From a virus, in the IMG/VR virus record IMGVR_UViG_3300032092_000064, positions 1-45,274 of that record: 45,274 nt of DNA, one strand, 5' to 3'. The translations under genes were made by a program, and so were the position numbers. Below are positions 20,011 to 29,531 of this stretch, one piece after another. Position 1 is the stretch's first letter. Every line of letters starts with the position of its first letter. The notes under the pieces are model-generated. The model did no database searches. It was not told where the DNA came from and saw only the letters and a program-made list of their open reading frames with translations.

Positions 20011-20614
20011 TTTGTGTTGCGAGTGGTGGTACTAATGAATAGTGACTAATGGTCGGAAGCGTTCTCTTTTTGAGCTGAATGTCTATCGGAGCGTACATCA
20101 GTTCATTTGTTTCTATGAGATGCTTTACCGCAGTTTTTCGAACCATGTATGCGTGAGTACACATCGGTGGGTTCGGTGTGTGAGCTACTCCTTCGCGGAC
20201 CATAAGCATCTTTGGATCAAGGCAACAATGGCCTACAAAAACAAACTGCCAATCGCTCGGCAAATTTTGAATCTTTGCCATCAGCTTCTCTTTAAAACCT
20301 TCGCAAAGCTCAACGTCATCCTCGACGACCAAAAAATAATCGTCATCCAGATACTCCATGATCCTCCAAATCGTATAATGCGACATGGAACATCCAAGAA
20401 CGCTTTGAGAGATTCGATATGTCGGGCCATCTTCAGGAATCCAGTTCGGATGGTCATCAAGGTATGACAGCTTTGTATCCAAACCCATCCTTGGAGCGTG
20501 GATTGCATCGAATAGATGAAAATCAATTCCATGACTCTTTAGGTGATTGAATACAACTTCCCTTCTTTTAGCTGCGGATTTAAGTGAAACGCAAAATGTT
20601 CTTGGAAATTTCAT
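19982..20614 (-). CDS. GT25-family glycosyltransferase
   Basis: 210 residues. TFCVSLKSAAKRREVVFNHL (about 6-25), SVLGCSMSHYTIW (71-83) and FLVVEDDVELCEGF (94-107) are the three hallmarks of GT25, the LPS or galactosyl transferase family. The EDD acidic motif would bind the metal and nucleotide sugar. It has no signal or membrane helix, so it is cytoplasmic. Coupled by ATGA to the methyltransferase upstream. Likely adds a hexose to a glycan or to virion protein; the acceptor is unknown. Confidence 0.85.
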   Translation of the reverse strand: MKFPRTFCVSLKSAAKRREVVFNHLKSHGIDFHLFDAIHAPRMGLDTKLSYLDDHPNWIPEDGPTYRISQSVLGCSMSHYTIWRIMEYLDDDYFLVVEDDVELCEGFKEKLMAKIQNLPSDWQFVFVGHCCLDPKMLMVREGVAHTPNPPMCTHAYMVRKTAVKHLIETNELMYAPIDIQLKKRTLPTISHYSLVPPLATQNGQPSTIHG

Positions 20615-21180
20615 TTTATGTTAGTTATTAAAATTGCAGATTTGATTGATTCTCCTATTTTAAACATTCTCAAGAGCTTGGAGTTGGGCCAAAACAACAC
20701 GTTAATCGGTCTGTGTTGACCTGCTTCAATGTCTAAGTTCTTTTCGCAATGATCGTTGACGACAAGTACATATTTGTTTTTTGAAGCATATCCTAATATT
20801 TTATCGCATTCAATTAAAGGGAGATGCTGAAGAACATCTTTGATGTGAACAAAATCAAACGATTCGTTTATTTCGTTTATCTGTTGATTTGATATTTCCG
20901 TTCCTTCTGGAGCCTTTGATTTCGCAGCTATAACCGCATTCTTGCTGACATCAATACCTTTGTATCTAATTCCAGTAAAATCAATTCGCGCTCCTAGTTG
21001 CCAATCTCCGCATCCAACATCTAAAAATGATTTTACATTTAACGAGCGCAACAGATCGTTTAAATAAGAAACATACTCAGTTGTGTTTGCTATGTTTGAA
21101 CCGGGTCCAGAGCCTCCCTTCCATCTATCTTCCCTGTAGATATCATCAAAGATATTTTGAAGCGTGTTCGCAGTAGACAT
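20611..21180 (-). CDS. class I SAM-dependent methyltransferase
   Basis: 189 residues. SFLDVGCGDWQLG (51-63) is motif I, GIDVSK (75-80) motif II, and FVHIKDVLQHLPL (110-122) the motif IV region typical of small-molecule and sugar methyltransferases. It is visibly richer in A and T than its neighbours, suggesting separate acquisition. It overlaps the GT32-like gene by 35 nt. The substrate is unknown; the context suggests a glycan. Confidence 0.82.
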   Translation of the reverse strand: MSTANTLQNIFDDIYREDRWKGGSGPGSNIANTTEYVSYLNDLLRSLNVKSFLDVGCGDWQLGARIDFTGIRYKGIDVSKNAVIAAKSKAPEGTEISNQQINEINESFDFVHIKDVLQHLPLIECDKILGYASKNKYVLVVNDHCEKNLDIEAGQHRPINVLFWPNSKLLRMFKIGESIKSAILITNIK

Positions 21181-21874
21181 TTTCTTTTTTATTTATAATT
21201 TCTTCAGTTAAAGAGTTCATCCTAGGCGTGTGGTATGACCTCCACAAATGAGCAATCACGCATCCATCTAGTGAATAGTTGGGTTTCCAGTATTTGCCAG
21301 ATTCGCAGTGAATGAATCCAAGCATTTCGAAATCAACCGCTTTACAAAGCCCCGGATTTTCCTGATGCAGCTTCCACGGATATTGAACCGAAAACTCGTT
21401 CCATCCGGTGCCGTCAAACTTTTGCCATTCTTGAAGCCATTTCCACTGAAACTGTCCGTGCATCCTGCTGTACATGACAGCGTTGCACAGGCCAATGGTG
21501 CCTTCTCCGCAGAACTCGCGCCCTAAAACAGCGTCATGCTCAAGCCATTCCCTTGGAAACGGAGCGAGAGTAATCGTGTCGGTGTCAGCGTACACGCCGC
21601 CCATCGCGTATAAAACAGCATGGCGAATCAGGTCAGCGCGATGTTGATAATTGTGAACAACCTTCCCGTTCCACGTCTTGAAATTGTCAACCAACATCAC
21701 GCGAACCGGAACCTTCGCTTTCAACTTATCCCACTGCTCGCCGGTAGGTTCCTGAGGACACCAAAGAAAAACGCTCCAGTCAGGATTGTTCATCCAAGCT
21801 GAAGCGATTGCGATTCTGTCGCAAATATTGAAGCCGTCGTTATGAAGACCGTGAACGAAATGTATGTTTTTCAT
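21146..21874 (-). CDS. GT32-like glycosyltransferase (DXD sugar-binding)
   Basis: 242 residues. HRADLIRHAVLYAMGGVYADTDT (about 78-100) is the signature of Gly_transf_sug / GT32 enzymes: Arg84 for the nucleotide and Asp97-x-Asp99 for the metal. FGLCNAVMYSRMHG-like residues (GLCNAVMYSR) follow. The family adds mannose, galactose or related sugars. There is no signal peptide. It is the first gene after the portal, coupled by ATGA, so it is translated with a structural gene. Confidence 0.85.
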   Translation of the reverse strand: MKNIHFVHGLHNDGFNICDRIAIASAWMNNPDWSVFLWCPQEPTGEQWDKLKAKVPVRVMLVDNFKTWNGKVVHNYQHRADLIRHAVLYAMGGVYADTDTITLAPFPREWLEHDAVLGREFCGEGTIGLCNAVMYSRMHGQFQWKWLQEWQKFDGTGWNEFSVQYPWKLHQENPGLCKAVDFEMLGFIHCESGKYWKPNYSLDGCVIAHLWRSYHTPRMNSLTEEIINKKENVYCEHASKYL

Positions 21875-24120
21875 CCCTGACGCGACAAGTTGGATTCCGC
21901 AGTTGCGTTCGCACGCTGAATATCAGCGGTCGTCTTCGCATTCCGGCGTGACAAATCTGCCATCGCCTTCGTGTTCTGACGCTGAATGTTGGCCATAGTC
22001 TCGGCGTTCTGGCGAGCGATTTTCGCCTGAACCTCCGCGTTCATCACGGCTGTACGAGGATCAGAGCCTTGCTGAATCGCCTGAGCCTGCTGCTGCTGAG
22101 CCATCGCTTGCTGCTGCTCTTGGAGCATCTGGCCAAGCTGCTCAACGGTCTGACCGAGCATTCCGAGCTGCTGGACGTACGCATCGACCTGCTGCTTGCG
22201 CGACGGATCGGTTGCAAGCCGCTGGATGTGCTGCTGAACATGCTGACCAATACCCTGCATGAAGAGCATGATTTCCTCTGGGTTTCCGCCACCTTGCAGA
22301 GAAGACGCTGCTTCGTTCGCCGCGCCAAGATGCGTCTCGATGTGGATGATCTGGTTCTGCGTGTCGGTGACGAGCGGCATGTTGCCCTGACGCAGCGAAG
22401 CGTGTTCGAGAACAGCGAGAGCGGCTTGATCCTGCGTACGAGACGACTGGATCTGCGAGGGCAGATAACGATCCACCATCTGTTGGCCAACCTGTGCGGC
22501 AATATAGTCCTTGAGCAGGTTAATTTTGCCGCCCTCTGGAAGCGAACCGGACAACTGGAGAAGCTGACCAAGAAGCTGTTGCTTAGCGAACTGAGAACCT
22601 TGGCCCACAGTCCTAGTCGCCTCAACGTAGTCGATATCCATCATCGCCTGCACCGGAACGCCACGCTCTTTGCATCGACGTTGGAACTCGATGGCGTCCT
22701 TATCGGACTTCGTAATCGGGTTTAGGTTGGGATTCGAAGCGCGGTTGTACCGTTCCTCAAAGAAGGAATCGAGCTGAGTGTAATACCGGCTCAATTGGGT
22801 CTTGCCGATGGCTGACTGCTGCGAGACGATGGCGTTGACTTCCGTCGCCGTCCGTGGATTACCAACGGGCTTGTTGAGCGATTGGCGATACTGAGAGAGA
22901 TTGCCTTGAAGAACATTTTCAAGGTCCGCATTGACCGCCATTGGAGCATCCAGAACTCCAGCAATATTCTGCTGAACGACTTCATAATCTGGCGGAAGTA
23001 TGGCATACGGTCCTTGCTGTACGACGCTTGTCTTGCTCAGCGCATTGGCGTTCAGGGGTCGGAACAGAATCTGAGTCCTCGCAAACGCGCTGTCTACCAT
23101 CGAGCAGCGAAGACGATTCTTGAGTTCCATCGGCTGAAGCATCTTGATGCCTAAGCCCTTCACACCGTGATGCTCGCCGTCGCCACGGTCGTAGTACATC
23201 GGATGAATGACCTGCTCCCACCGGCTGAATCGGCGAAGCTTGCGATACATGAAGTCTTCGCTGTCGCGTTCATCGATGATTACATGGCTAATCTGACCAT
23301 CAAATTCCTTGTAGAAAACGTGGCACATCAGCACCACCTCGGAACGTGCGCTGAACGTGATGTCGTTTGAGCGAAGCTGCTTCTGGAAGAACTCCCAGTC
23401 GTACTGAACACCTGAGCGATACGGCTCGGGCATCGCCGCACGAATGCGCTCGCGGACATAATCGACATCCCAACCGGAAGCTTTTGCCGCCTTTTCGTCT
23501 TGGATCTTCTCGAACAGATCATCCACGCCCATGCGCGTGCGGACGCAGGCTACCTTCCAGTCGCTCACGTTTGACTTAGTGCCGTCTGGGACAAGCAGAT
23601 CCGTCGCCATGATGGCTTTGCAGCGCCAGTTGGTGTTGTCTTCGAAGATCAGCGGACCATCGCCAATAAGGACCATCTCGCGCTGCGAGAGCTGCATGAT
23701 GTAGTCGAAGTCCTTGTCGAGCTTCTGGAGTCGGTCAAACTCCTCGGTGATGATCTTCGACCATTCCTCCCGCTTATCCATGTCGTTACCGTACGCGGTA
23801 CGAATGTTCGTGTAAGTCGGCACCTCGGCGAACACGTCGTAGAAGGCTGACATCGCCAGCGTGAGGAACGCTTCCGACTCACGGAAATTGACGTTGGTGC
23901 GGAACGCTTGGTTGTTGCGGCGCAGTTCTGCTGGATTGTACGGAGGATTTCCATCGACCAGACCGCGCAGCTTGGCTCGCGTACTATTACGCAGCTCATC
24001 GGCCATGATGAGCTTCTGGAAGATTTCGCGAGCGGATGCCGCGTCGGCTATGCGCGTTTCAGGCGCTTTGCCGTCTTCGTTGATAGTTTCAAGCGGCAGT
24101 TGGGCTAAGTTTCCGTACAT
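21871..24120 (-). CDS. portal protein
   Basis: 749 residues, the size of a podo-type portal. It follows the terminase by one gene and precedes the scaffold, the classic order. The long alternation of helices and strands in residues 60-500 (for example VNFRESEAFLTLAMSAFYDVFAEVP, SDWKVACVRTRMGVDDLFEKIQ, DYEVVQQNIAGVL) fits the ring-forming core. The C-terminal 130 residues are Gln-rich (MLQEQQQAMAQQQQAQAIQQG) and end in about four 11-residue repeats of the type QRQNTKAMADL. Such a helical extension could form a barrel inside the capsid. Start ATG 24120. Confidence 0.82.
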   Translation of the reverse strand: MYGNLAQLPLETINEDGKAPETRIADAASAREIFQKLIMADELRNSTRAKLRGLVDGNPPYNPAELRRNNQAFRTNVNFRESEAFLTLAMSAFYDVFAEVPTYTNIRTAYGNDMDKREEWSKIITEEFDRLQKLDKDFDYIMQLSQREMVLIGDGPLIFEDNTNWRCKAIMATDLLVPDGTKSNVSDWKVACVRTRMGVDDLFEKIQDEKAAKASGWDVDYVRERIRAAMPEPYRSGVQYDWEFFQKQLRSNDITFSARSEVVLMCHVFYKEFDGQISHVIIDERDSEDFMYRKLRRFSRWEQVIHPMYYDRGDGEHHGVKGLGIKMLQPMELKNRLRCSMVDSAFARTQILFRPLNANALSKTSVVQQGPYAILPPDYEVVQQNIAGVLDAPMAVNADLENVLQGNLSQYRQSLNKPVGNPRTATEVNAIVSQQSAIGKTQLSRYYTQLDSFFEERYNRASNPNLNPITKSDKDAIEFQRRCKERGVPVQAMMDIDYVEATRTVGQGSQFAKQQLLGQLLQLSGSLPEGGKINLLKDYIAAQVGQQMVDRYLPSQIQSSRTQDQAALAVLEHASLRQGNMPLVTDTQNQIIHIETHLGAANEAASSLQGGGNPEEIMLFMQGIGQHVQQHIQRLATDPSRKQQVDAYVQQLGMLGQTVEQLGQMLQEQQQAMAQQQQAQAIQQGSDPRTAVMNAEVQAKIARQNAETMANIQRQNTKAMADLSRRNAKTTADIQRANATAESNLSRQG

Positions 24121-24734
24121 GGTCGTTTTTTCCAGCAGTGAGCCGGAAGGTTTTCGTTCTCTGTAGCGTCCGAGAATTTATGGAGGGTTTCAATGGGAAA
24201 CCAAACCATGCTTCTGATAAAGCAACCGCAAAACTCGCAGCTTTGCAGGCTTTCGTCCATCGGAGTACTGCCGTGTTGAGAGAAAGTTTTAACGGCATCC
24301 TTCAGCACACGGGCGTTGCATCCCGTGCATCCGAGTGGTTTTCGGTTGAATGAACAGGTTGAGCATATGCTTGCGCGCCGATTTGCTTCCGCTTGATCGA
24401 CCTTGCCACCGCCAACCGTAAGACCGTGGAGAAGGCTCATGCTGAACCGGATGACGTCGCCGATCTGAAGTGATTTACGACCTTCTGGCTTGGGAACATT
24501 GACTTCGTCGTAAGAGCAATCAGCACCGTTACGACACGCATATTCGGTGATTAATGTGTCAAGGTTGCTCGGGATTTGAATGGCGTTCGCCGTGTAGTGA
24601 TTGCGGACAAACTCATGGAGCTGCGCCCACGATCCTCCTGGCACTTCAATCCCAGTCTCGGGAATGCGGTAATGCCATCCGCCGGGGATGACCATGTGTT
24701 CGTTCAGAACTTTGTAACCAGTGGTTTTGCTCAT
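24105..24734 (-). CDS. Cys-rich zinc-ribbon protein between terminase and portal
   Basis: 209 residues. The N-terminal half carries HYRIPETGIEVPGGSWAQLHEFV, a compact motif. The C-terminal half has about ten Cys in CSTCSFN, LGCTGC, CEFCGCFI and AHCWKKRPC, suggesting one or two structural zinc sites. The position, between large terminase and portal and coupled to both by short overlaps, suggests packaging or head-neck assembly. I do not recognise a named family. Confidence 0.75.
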   Translation of the reverse strand: MSKTTGYKVLNEHMVIPGGWHYRIPETGIEVPGGSWAQLHEFVRNHYTANAIQIPSNLDTLITEYACRNGADCSYDEVNVPKPEGRKSLQIGDVIRFSMSLLHGLTVGGGKVDQAEANRRASICSTCSFNRKPLGCTGCNARVLKDAVKTFSQHGSTPMDESLQSCEFCGCFIRSMVWFPIETLHKFSDATENENLPAHCWKKRPCTET

Positions 24735-26431
24735 GCTTCAATCGTTTCGTCGTAGTAAATTGAATCTGCGTCCTTCACCAGCTTTTCCCACACCTTGTCC
24801 ATCTTCGTGAAGCGCGGCTCTAAAACAGCAGTTTTGCGGACCAGATCAAGCAAGACTACAGCAGCGTCGGCCAGATCAGGCGATTTTCCGGTCCGCTGCT
24901 TCATCACGGTCTTGGATTCGACCGATATCTTTCGCTTGGAATCATCGAACATTCGACCGCAGAACTCTTGCAGCGTCTCAATGTCCATGCCGCCAACCCG
25001 CTCCTCGACAACCCATTTACGCATCGAGAACCAGAGTTCGGTTACCTTTCTATCGTAAGCTTCATTGGATGGCCTACTATCTTCATCGCTAACAGGGATG
25101 GTTGATGGCGAACCGCCGAACTCAGTGCGATGAATTACACCCCATTCGCGGGTCAAGATGTCGGCCAACCCACCACCTTCACCGCTTGAATCCAGACCAA
25201 ACTTGTCCGGTGGAACACCGCGCTTGTTGCATTCTTCTTTAACCCGATTGGCTATCTGGTAATGCACCGGCTCCGTTAGCTGAGCGTTGACGGATATGTG
25301 GATGATGTCCTGAAAAAGTATGCTGACCTTGTCGTTTGCGGTGCCAACCTTTGCAAAGCGAAGGATACATCTGTCGCCACCAAAGCCCGGATCAAGACCG
25401 GCAACGATTTGGACATTGGTCGTAAACACCAAACTTTTTGTAGGTGTGTGCGTCTCGATGAGCGATTCGGACAAGACCGTCTTGACCATGCCGTCCGGCG
25501 ACCAGAATCCGCGTGTGTACTTCCAGAACGTGGGGCTTTGCTCTCCCTCATGTCGCATAGCCGATAACACCTGATCCTGAGTAATGAGGTACGGATACTT
25601 CGTTCGACCTTCGCTGATGTTCGGCGACTTCATGCCGTCAAAGCGTCGGCACATCCCGCGTTCTGTCAGCCAATGCTGGTCTTCAATCGTTACGCTGCGC
25701 CAACCTTTTGCCGGTGTGCAGAAGCGCCCATGCGGATCAAACTTTGAGGCAGGGTTTCCGATGACCAACATCTTGAACTCGCGGCAACCCTTAGAAAGGT
25801 TCGTACACGCTTCAAAAGCTGCTTCGGGCGTATCCGTAGCTTCGTCGATAATAACCATCACACGCTCGGCGTGGATGCCCTGAATGTTGGCCACAGCCTT
25901 GGATGTGTTGCCCTCGGCGACGGCGATAGCGGAAATTGAGTGTCGGTCGTCGCCTTTGATGGCTTGAAGACTCATCTTCGAATCAACCATGTTTCCGGGG
26001 AATCCGCGTGATTTCCGAACAAGATCCTGAAGATTTGCCCACATACGCTTTCGGATCATCTTTGCCGTTGTAGACGTGAGAACAACGGTTGTCTTGGAAG
26101 GGTTGGCCAACCACCAAACAGTCGCAAAGAGCGTCGCGCCGAAAGTCTTTCCGCTCGCACCGCAACCGGCCCATCCGACGTAGTCGTGTTCGCAAAGACC
26201 TTCGACTTGTGCTTCAAGCCACGGGTTCCAGCTCATCTTCGGCCATAACATTTTCGTGGCGTTACGAAAATGATCGAAAGTACCCAGTCCGCCTTCATTC
26301 GGTTGGAGCCGATTTCGGAATGCGTAGAGTTCCAGTTCTAAGTCTGGAATCTTGACGGGCGAACGAATCCCGTACTTGTGATCGATCAATGGATGCTCTG
26401 ACACTTGCTCTGGCATAGTTTGGCCTTGCAT
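24731..26431 (-). CDS. terL: terminase large subunit
   Basis: 566 residues from the ATG at 26431 (an ATG at 26416 is also possible; the extended TTG frame would overlap the divergent fibre gene). ATPase: Walker A AGCGASGKT (about 88-96), Walker B VMVIIDEAT (Asp196-Glu197), motif III TTVVLTSTT earlier at about 114. Nuclease: AGLDPGFGGD (Asp347), FGLDSSGEGGG (Asp414) and SPDLADAAV (Asp519/Asp522), the RNase-H-like metal triad. It translocates and cuts DNA at the portal. Coupled by ATGA to the Zn protein. It faces the fibre gene at 26471 head to head, with a 39-nt gap. Confidence 0.93.
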   Translation of the reverse strand: MQGQTMPEQVSEHPLIDHKYGIRSPVKIPDLELELYAFRNRLQPNEGGLGTFDHFRNATKMLWPKMSWNPWLEAQVEGLCEHDYVGWAGCGASGKTFGATLFATVWWLANPSKTTVVLTSTTAKMIRKRMWANLQDLVRKSRGFPGNMVDSKMSLQAIKGDDRHSISAIAVAEGNTSKAVANIQGIHAERVMVIIDEATDTPEAAFEACTNLSKGCREFKMLVIGNPASKFDPHGRFCTPAKGWRSVTIEDQHWLTERGMCRRFDGMKSPNISEGRTKYPYLITQDQVLSAMRHEGEQSPTFWKYTRGFWSPDGMVKTVLSESLIETHTPTKSLVFTTNVQIVAGLDPGFGGDRCILRFAKVGTANDKVSILFQDIIHISVNAQLTEPVHYQIANRVKEECNKRGVPPDKFGLDSSGEGGGLADILTREWGVIHRTEFGGSPSTIPVSDEDSRPSNEAYDRKVTELWFSMRKWVVEERVGGMDIETLQEFCGRMFDDSKRKISVESKTVMKQRTGKSPDLADAAVVLLDLVRKTAVLEPRFTKMDKVWEKLVKDADSIYYDETIEA

Positions 26432-26470
26432 TAGTTCTCGCTGGACTTGACGGTCTGGCAAAGGAAAAAT

Positions 26471-27679
26471 ATGCCGTCGCAACTTGTTTCTTCAACCGGC
26501 TGCTGCCAGCCTTGCGATACCGTTCCGGTTGTCGTGAATGTCCCCGGACCACAGGGTGCTGCGGGTACTAACGGAACGAACGGCGCGAACGGCTTAAACG
26601 CGTTCACTTACACGACGGCGGCAGCTTTGGTTCCTCCACTTGGCGGATACGTTGTTGTTCAGGTTCAGGACAGCTCATTCCTTCCAGAGTCGATTGCAGG
26701 ACAATTTTTCGTTTCTGTTCAAGGGTGCGGCTACATGCAGGTGGTAGACGTTGTTGGATTGAGCGTAACTCTTGGAAATCCGGCTGCTGGCGTCTTGAGC
26801 ATTCCGAATGCTATTCCGACCACTCCAATTTCAATCGGCTCGCTTATCACGCTTGCTGGAGCGATTGGTCCTCAAGGTCCGGCTGGAGCGTCTGGCGGAG
26901 CATCCTCCGCAGCGACGTACATTGTTCGAACTCCCGACGCATCGGTTCCAAGCGCAACAGCCCTTAATTCGTTTTCATCTGGTTACATCAAGACTCAAGG
27001 GTCGAGCGGATCTGGATTTCTATCGACCGTCGCAACGGTTCCTGTTGGAGACATCAGCGGCGTGTTGCCGGTTGCAAACGGCGGAACGAACGTCGCAACC
27101 ATACCTACCAATGGCCAACTGCTCATTGGAAATGGTTCTGGATACACGTTGGCAAGTCTGACCGCAGGCTCGAACATCACGATTACTCCGGGTGCTGGAA
27201 CGATTAGCATCGCATCGACGGCCAGCGGAGCAGCGTTCAACTACGTCACGTTTACGCGGAGGCTGACTGGCAACAACCTGATTGCAGCGGCAGCAACTAA
27301 AAACCCATTCAGCCTTGGCGATTTTCCTTCTGGATCTTGGGCAGGAATAGATACCGCGTCTGGATTTACTGCTGCGACTGGTCGATTTACAGCTCCATTC
27401 ACTGGGTACTACAAGATTGATGCAGTGTTCAACTTGCTTGGAAGCACTGGCACTGCAAGCGTAATTGTATTTTTGCGTAAGAACGGTTCAAACATTTTAC
27501 AGACTCAAGAGTTCAACGCTACAAACGCTTCTCCGCAAAGTCTTATTCCAGTTTCACTTTCTTATATAGATCAAGCTACTGTAATTACTGATTACTACGA
27601 CATTTTGATTCAAACTACTGGGTTTGGAGTAAATGTCGTAACTGGCTCCTCATTCTCCATCCAGCGGATTCAGGCTTAA
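26471..27679 (+). CDS. collagen-like tail fibre with C1q-type head
   Basis: 402 residues from the ATG at 26471 (AAAGGA 7 nt upstream). A short Cys-containing start (SSTGCCQPCDTVPVV) precedes collagen-like triplets (GPQGAAGTNGTNGANG, about 25-40, and GPQGPAGASGG about 132). A beta-rich middle follows, with GDISGVLPVANGGTN, a motif of fibre shafts. The last 130 residues (FTAPFTGYYKIDAVFNL, IVFLRKNGSNIL, YDILIQTT) resemble the C1q/TNF-like trimeric head. It is a strong receptor-binding candidate. Starts a rightward block, divergent from terL. Confidence 0.8.
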   Translation: MPSQLVSSTGCCQPCDTVPVVVNVPGPQGAAGTNGTNGANGLNAFTYTTAAALVPPLGGYVVVQVQDSSFLPESIAGQFFVSVQGCGYMQVVDVVGLSVTLGNPAAGVLSIPNAIPTTPISIGSLITLAGAIGPQGPAGASGGASSAATYIVRTPDASVPSATALNSFSSGYIKTQGSSGSGFLSTVATVPVGDISGVLPVANGGTNVATIPTNGQLLIGNGSGYTLASLTAGSNITITPGAGTISIASTASGAAFNYVTFTRRLTGNNLIAAAATKNPFSLGDFPSGSWAGIDTASGFTAATGRFTAPFTGYYKIDAVFNLLGSTGTASVIVFLRKNGSNILQTQEFNATNASPQSLIPVSLSYIDQATVITDYYDILIQTTGFGVNVVTGSSFSIQRIQA

Positions 27680-27682
27680 TCC

Positions 27683-29530
27683 ATGAGCGAACGCGCACCA
27701 CGGCGGTACACGGATGGGTCTGTCACCTTTGAGGGTGGCATTGACGCTGGTGTGATGCCGTCTGAGGTGGACAAGAATCAGGTCGCCTTCGCGGTCAATG
27801 CCAGTTTTCGGCAGGGATTCATCTCTCCTCGACCCGGTTTCATCCAGAAAGATTACGACGTATGCTTGTCGATTACGGCAGACAGCACGCTCGTTACTGC
27901 GGATCAAACTAATGTCACGGCTGACGGTTTCTCCGAGGAGTGCTACGGTTCGAGCAATTTAACCGGCGTCTTCCAGTGTGCGCTCCCGTACATCGGCGAT
28001 AACGGAGCGACGTTTATCCTGATGTTGATCAGTGGTAAAGTGTGGCTTTACGACTGCCTTCAAAACAGCGTTCAGAATCTTTCAGCTTCGCCCAATCTTG
28101 AGAACCCATCGAACATACTCGATGGCTGGATGGTTCAGGCGGAGAACTTTGTCGTCATTCAAGATGGCCAAAGCACACCGCTGATCTTCAACGGATCAAA
28201 CCTGCGTCGCGCAACCATCGACGAAATCAAATGCGGTAGAGTAATGGCCTACGTCAACGGACGTATCTGGTACGCGCTTCCGAATGGATTCTCATTTAGA
28301 GCAACCGACATCGTTTATGGAGATGGCACGCGAGCGAGCGTTCTCAAAGAAACCGAGAACACCTTCCTCAATGAAGGCGGAGACTTTGCGGTTCCGTCGG
28401 ATTCAGGTGGCATCACGGCAATGGCCGTCCCCGGCAATCCAGACACGTCGCTTGGACAAGGTCCGCTCCTAGTTTTTACTCCTCGATACGTCTTCTCGAT
28501 TCAAGCTCCTGTTGATCGTGATACATGGAAGAATCTGAACTATCCGATTCAAGCCATCAGCTTGCTGACCAGCGGTGCGCTTGGCGCTAGGTCGGCCATT
28601 ACTGTCAACGGTGACGTGTTCTACCGCGCAGTCGATGGCGTCCGCTCGTTCATCATCGCTCGTCGCTCGTTCACTGATCCGGGGAATACGCCGATCAGCG
28701 GCGAGATTCTGAACATTGCTGAGAACGATCAGGCCAGTCTTCTGTGGTCTGGCTCTGCGGTCGTGTTCGACAATCGATTGCTGATGACCGCACAGCCTCG
28801 GTATAATGCCGAAGGTGTTATCCACAAGGCGCTGATGGTTTTGGATTTCGACCTGATTACGTCGATGCGGAAAAAGTTTCCTCCCGCGTGGGCAGGAATC
28901 TGGACCGGACTCGATGTGTTGCAGGTCTTAAAGACGGAGAGCGTTTACGGAGATAGATGCTTTTCGATTGCTCGCGGCGAAAACGGAACCATTCAGATTT
29001 GGGAAATCAGCAAGGGCGACAAGTTCGATAACAACATTGCTGATGGAAAGAAGGAGATTCAGTGGCTGGTTCATACTCGCGCCTACAACTTCGAGATTCC
29101 GTTTGGACTGAAGCGGCTTGATTCGGGCGACATCTTCATTGATTCGTTAGACGGAGACGCTTCTTTCAATGTCGAGTATCGACCCGACCAGTATCCCGGA
29201 TGGATTGAATGGGCAGACTGGGCTGAATGCGCGACAACTTTGCAGTGCCAACCGGCTTGTCCGCTGGTCAATTTCCAGCCGCAGTACAGGCCGAAGATGC
29301 GCCTGCCGACTCCTTCGGATATCCCGTGCAATTCGAGCATTAGCACGCCGACTCGAAACATGTACGAGGTTCAAATGAGCCTGACAGTTACGGGATATTG
29401 CCGCATCAAGAGCATCCGAGTTCACGCTTACGACGTTCAGGAACCTGCGGTGGGCGAGTGTCTTGTTTTCGAAGGATGCAAGACTCTTGATGCTTGCGAC
29501 GTAAACCCGTTTACCTACACATCGGAATAG
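27683..29530 (+). CDS. large tail/virion protein
   Basis: 615 residues, mostly beta with regular aromatic repeats (NGRIWYALPNGFSF, GDVFYRAVDGVRSF, AVVFDNRLLMTA), which suggests a propeller or a tail-hub-like fold. Its first part has the line TYGGI-like 'FEGGIDAGVMPSEVDKNQVAFAVN' that is common in podovirus tail-stabilising proteins. Three TAD units (SITADSTLVTADQTNVTAD) echo those of the gene at 13511. A C-terminal Cys cluster (ECLVFEGCKTLDACD) is present. It is probably part of the short tail; the specific role is inferred from position. Confidence 0.7.
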   Translation: MSERAPRRYTDGSVTFEGGIDAGVMPSEVDKNQVAFAVNASFRQGFISPRPGFIQKDYDVCLSITADSTLVTADQTNVTADGFSEECYGSSNLTGVFQCALPYIGDNGATFILMLISGKVWLYDCLQNSVQNLSASPNLENPSNILDGWMVQAENFVVIQDGQSTPLIFNGSNLRRATIDEIKCGRVMAYVNGRIWYALPNGFSFRATDIVYGDGTRASVLKETENTFLNEGGDFAVPSDSGGITAMAVPGNPDTSLGQGPLLVFTPRYVFSIQAPVDRDTWKNLNYPIQAISLLTSGALGARSAITVNGDVFYRAVDGVRSFIIARRSFTDPGNTPISGEILNIAENDQASLLWSGSAVVFDNRLLMTAQPRYNAEGVIHKALMVLDFDLITSMRKKFPPAWAGIWTGLDVLQVLKTESVYGDRCFSIARGENGTIQIWEISKGDKFDNNIADGKKEIQWLVHTRAYNFEIPFGLKRLDSGDIFIDSLDGDASFNVEYRPDQYPGWIEWADWAECATTLQCQPACPLVNFQPQYRPKMRLPTPSDIPCNSSISTPTRNMYEVQMSLTVTGYCRIKSIRVHAYDVQEPAVGECLVFEGCKTLDACDVNPFTYTSE

Positions 29531-29531
29531 T

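Noticed and set aside
22069-22725. Long plus-strand frame (218 codons) inside the portal gene
   Set aside because: It is the antisense shadow of the portal. The portal frame is coupled at both ends and has the expected composition.
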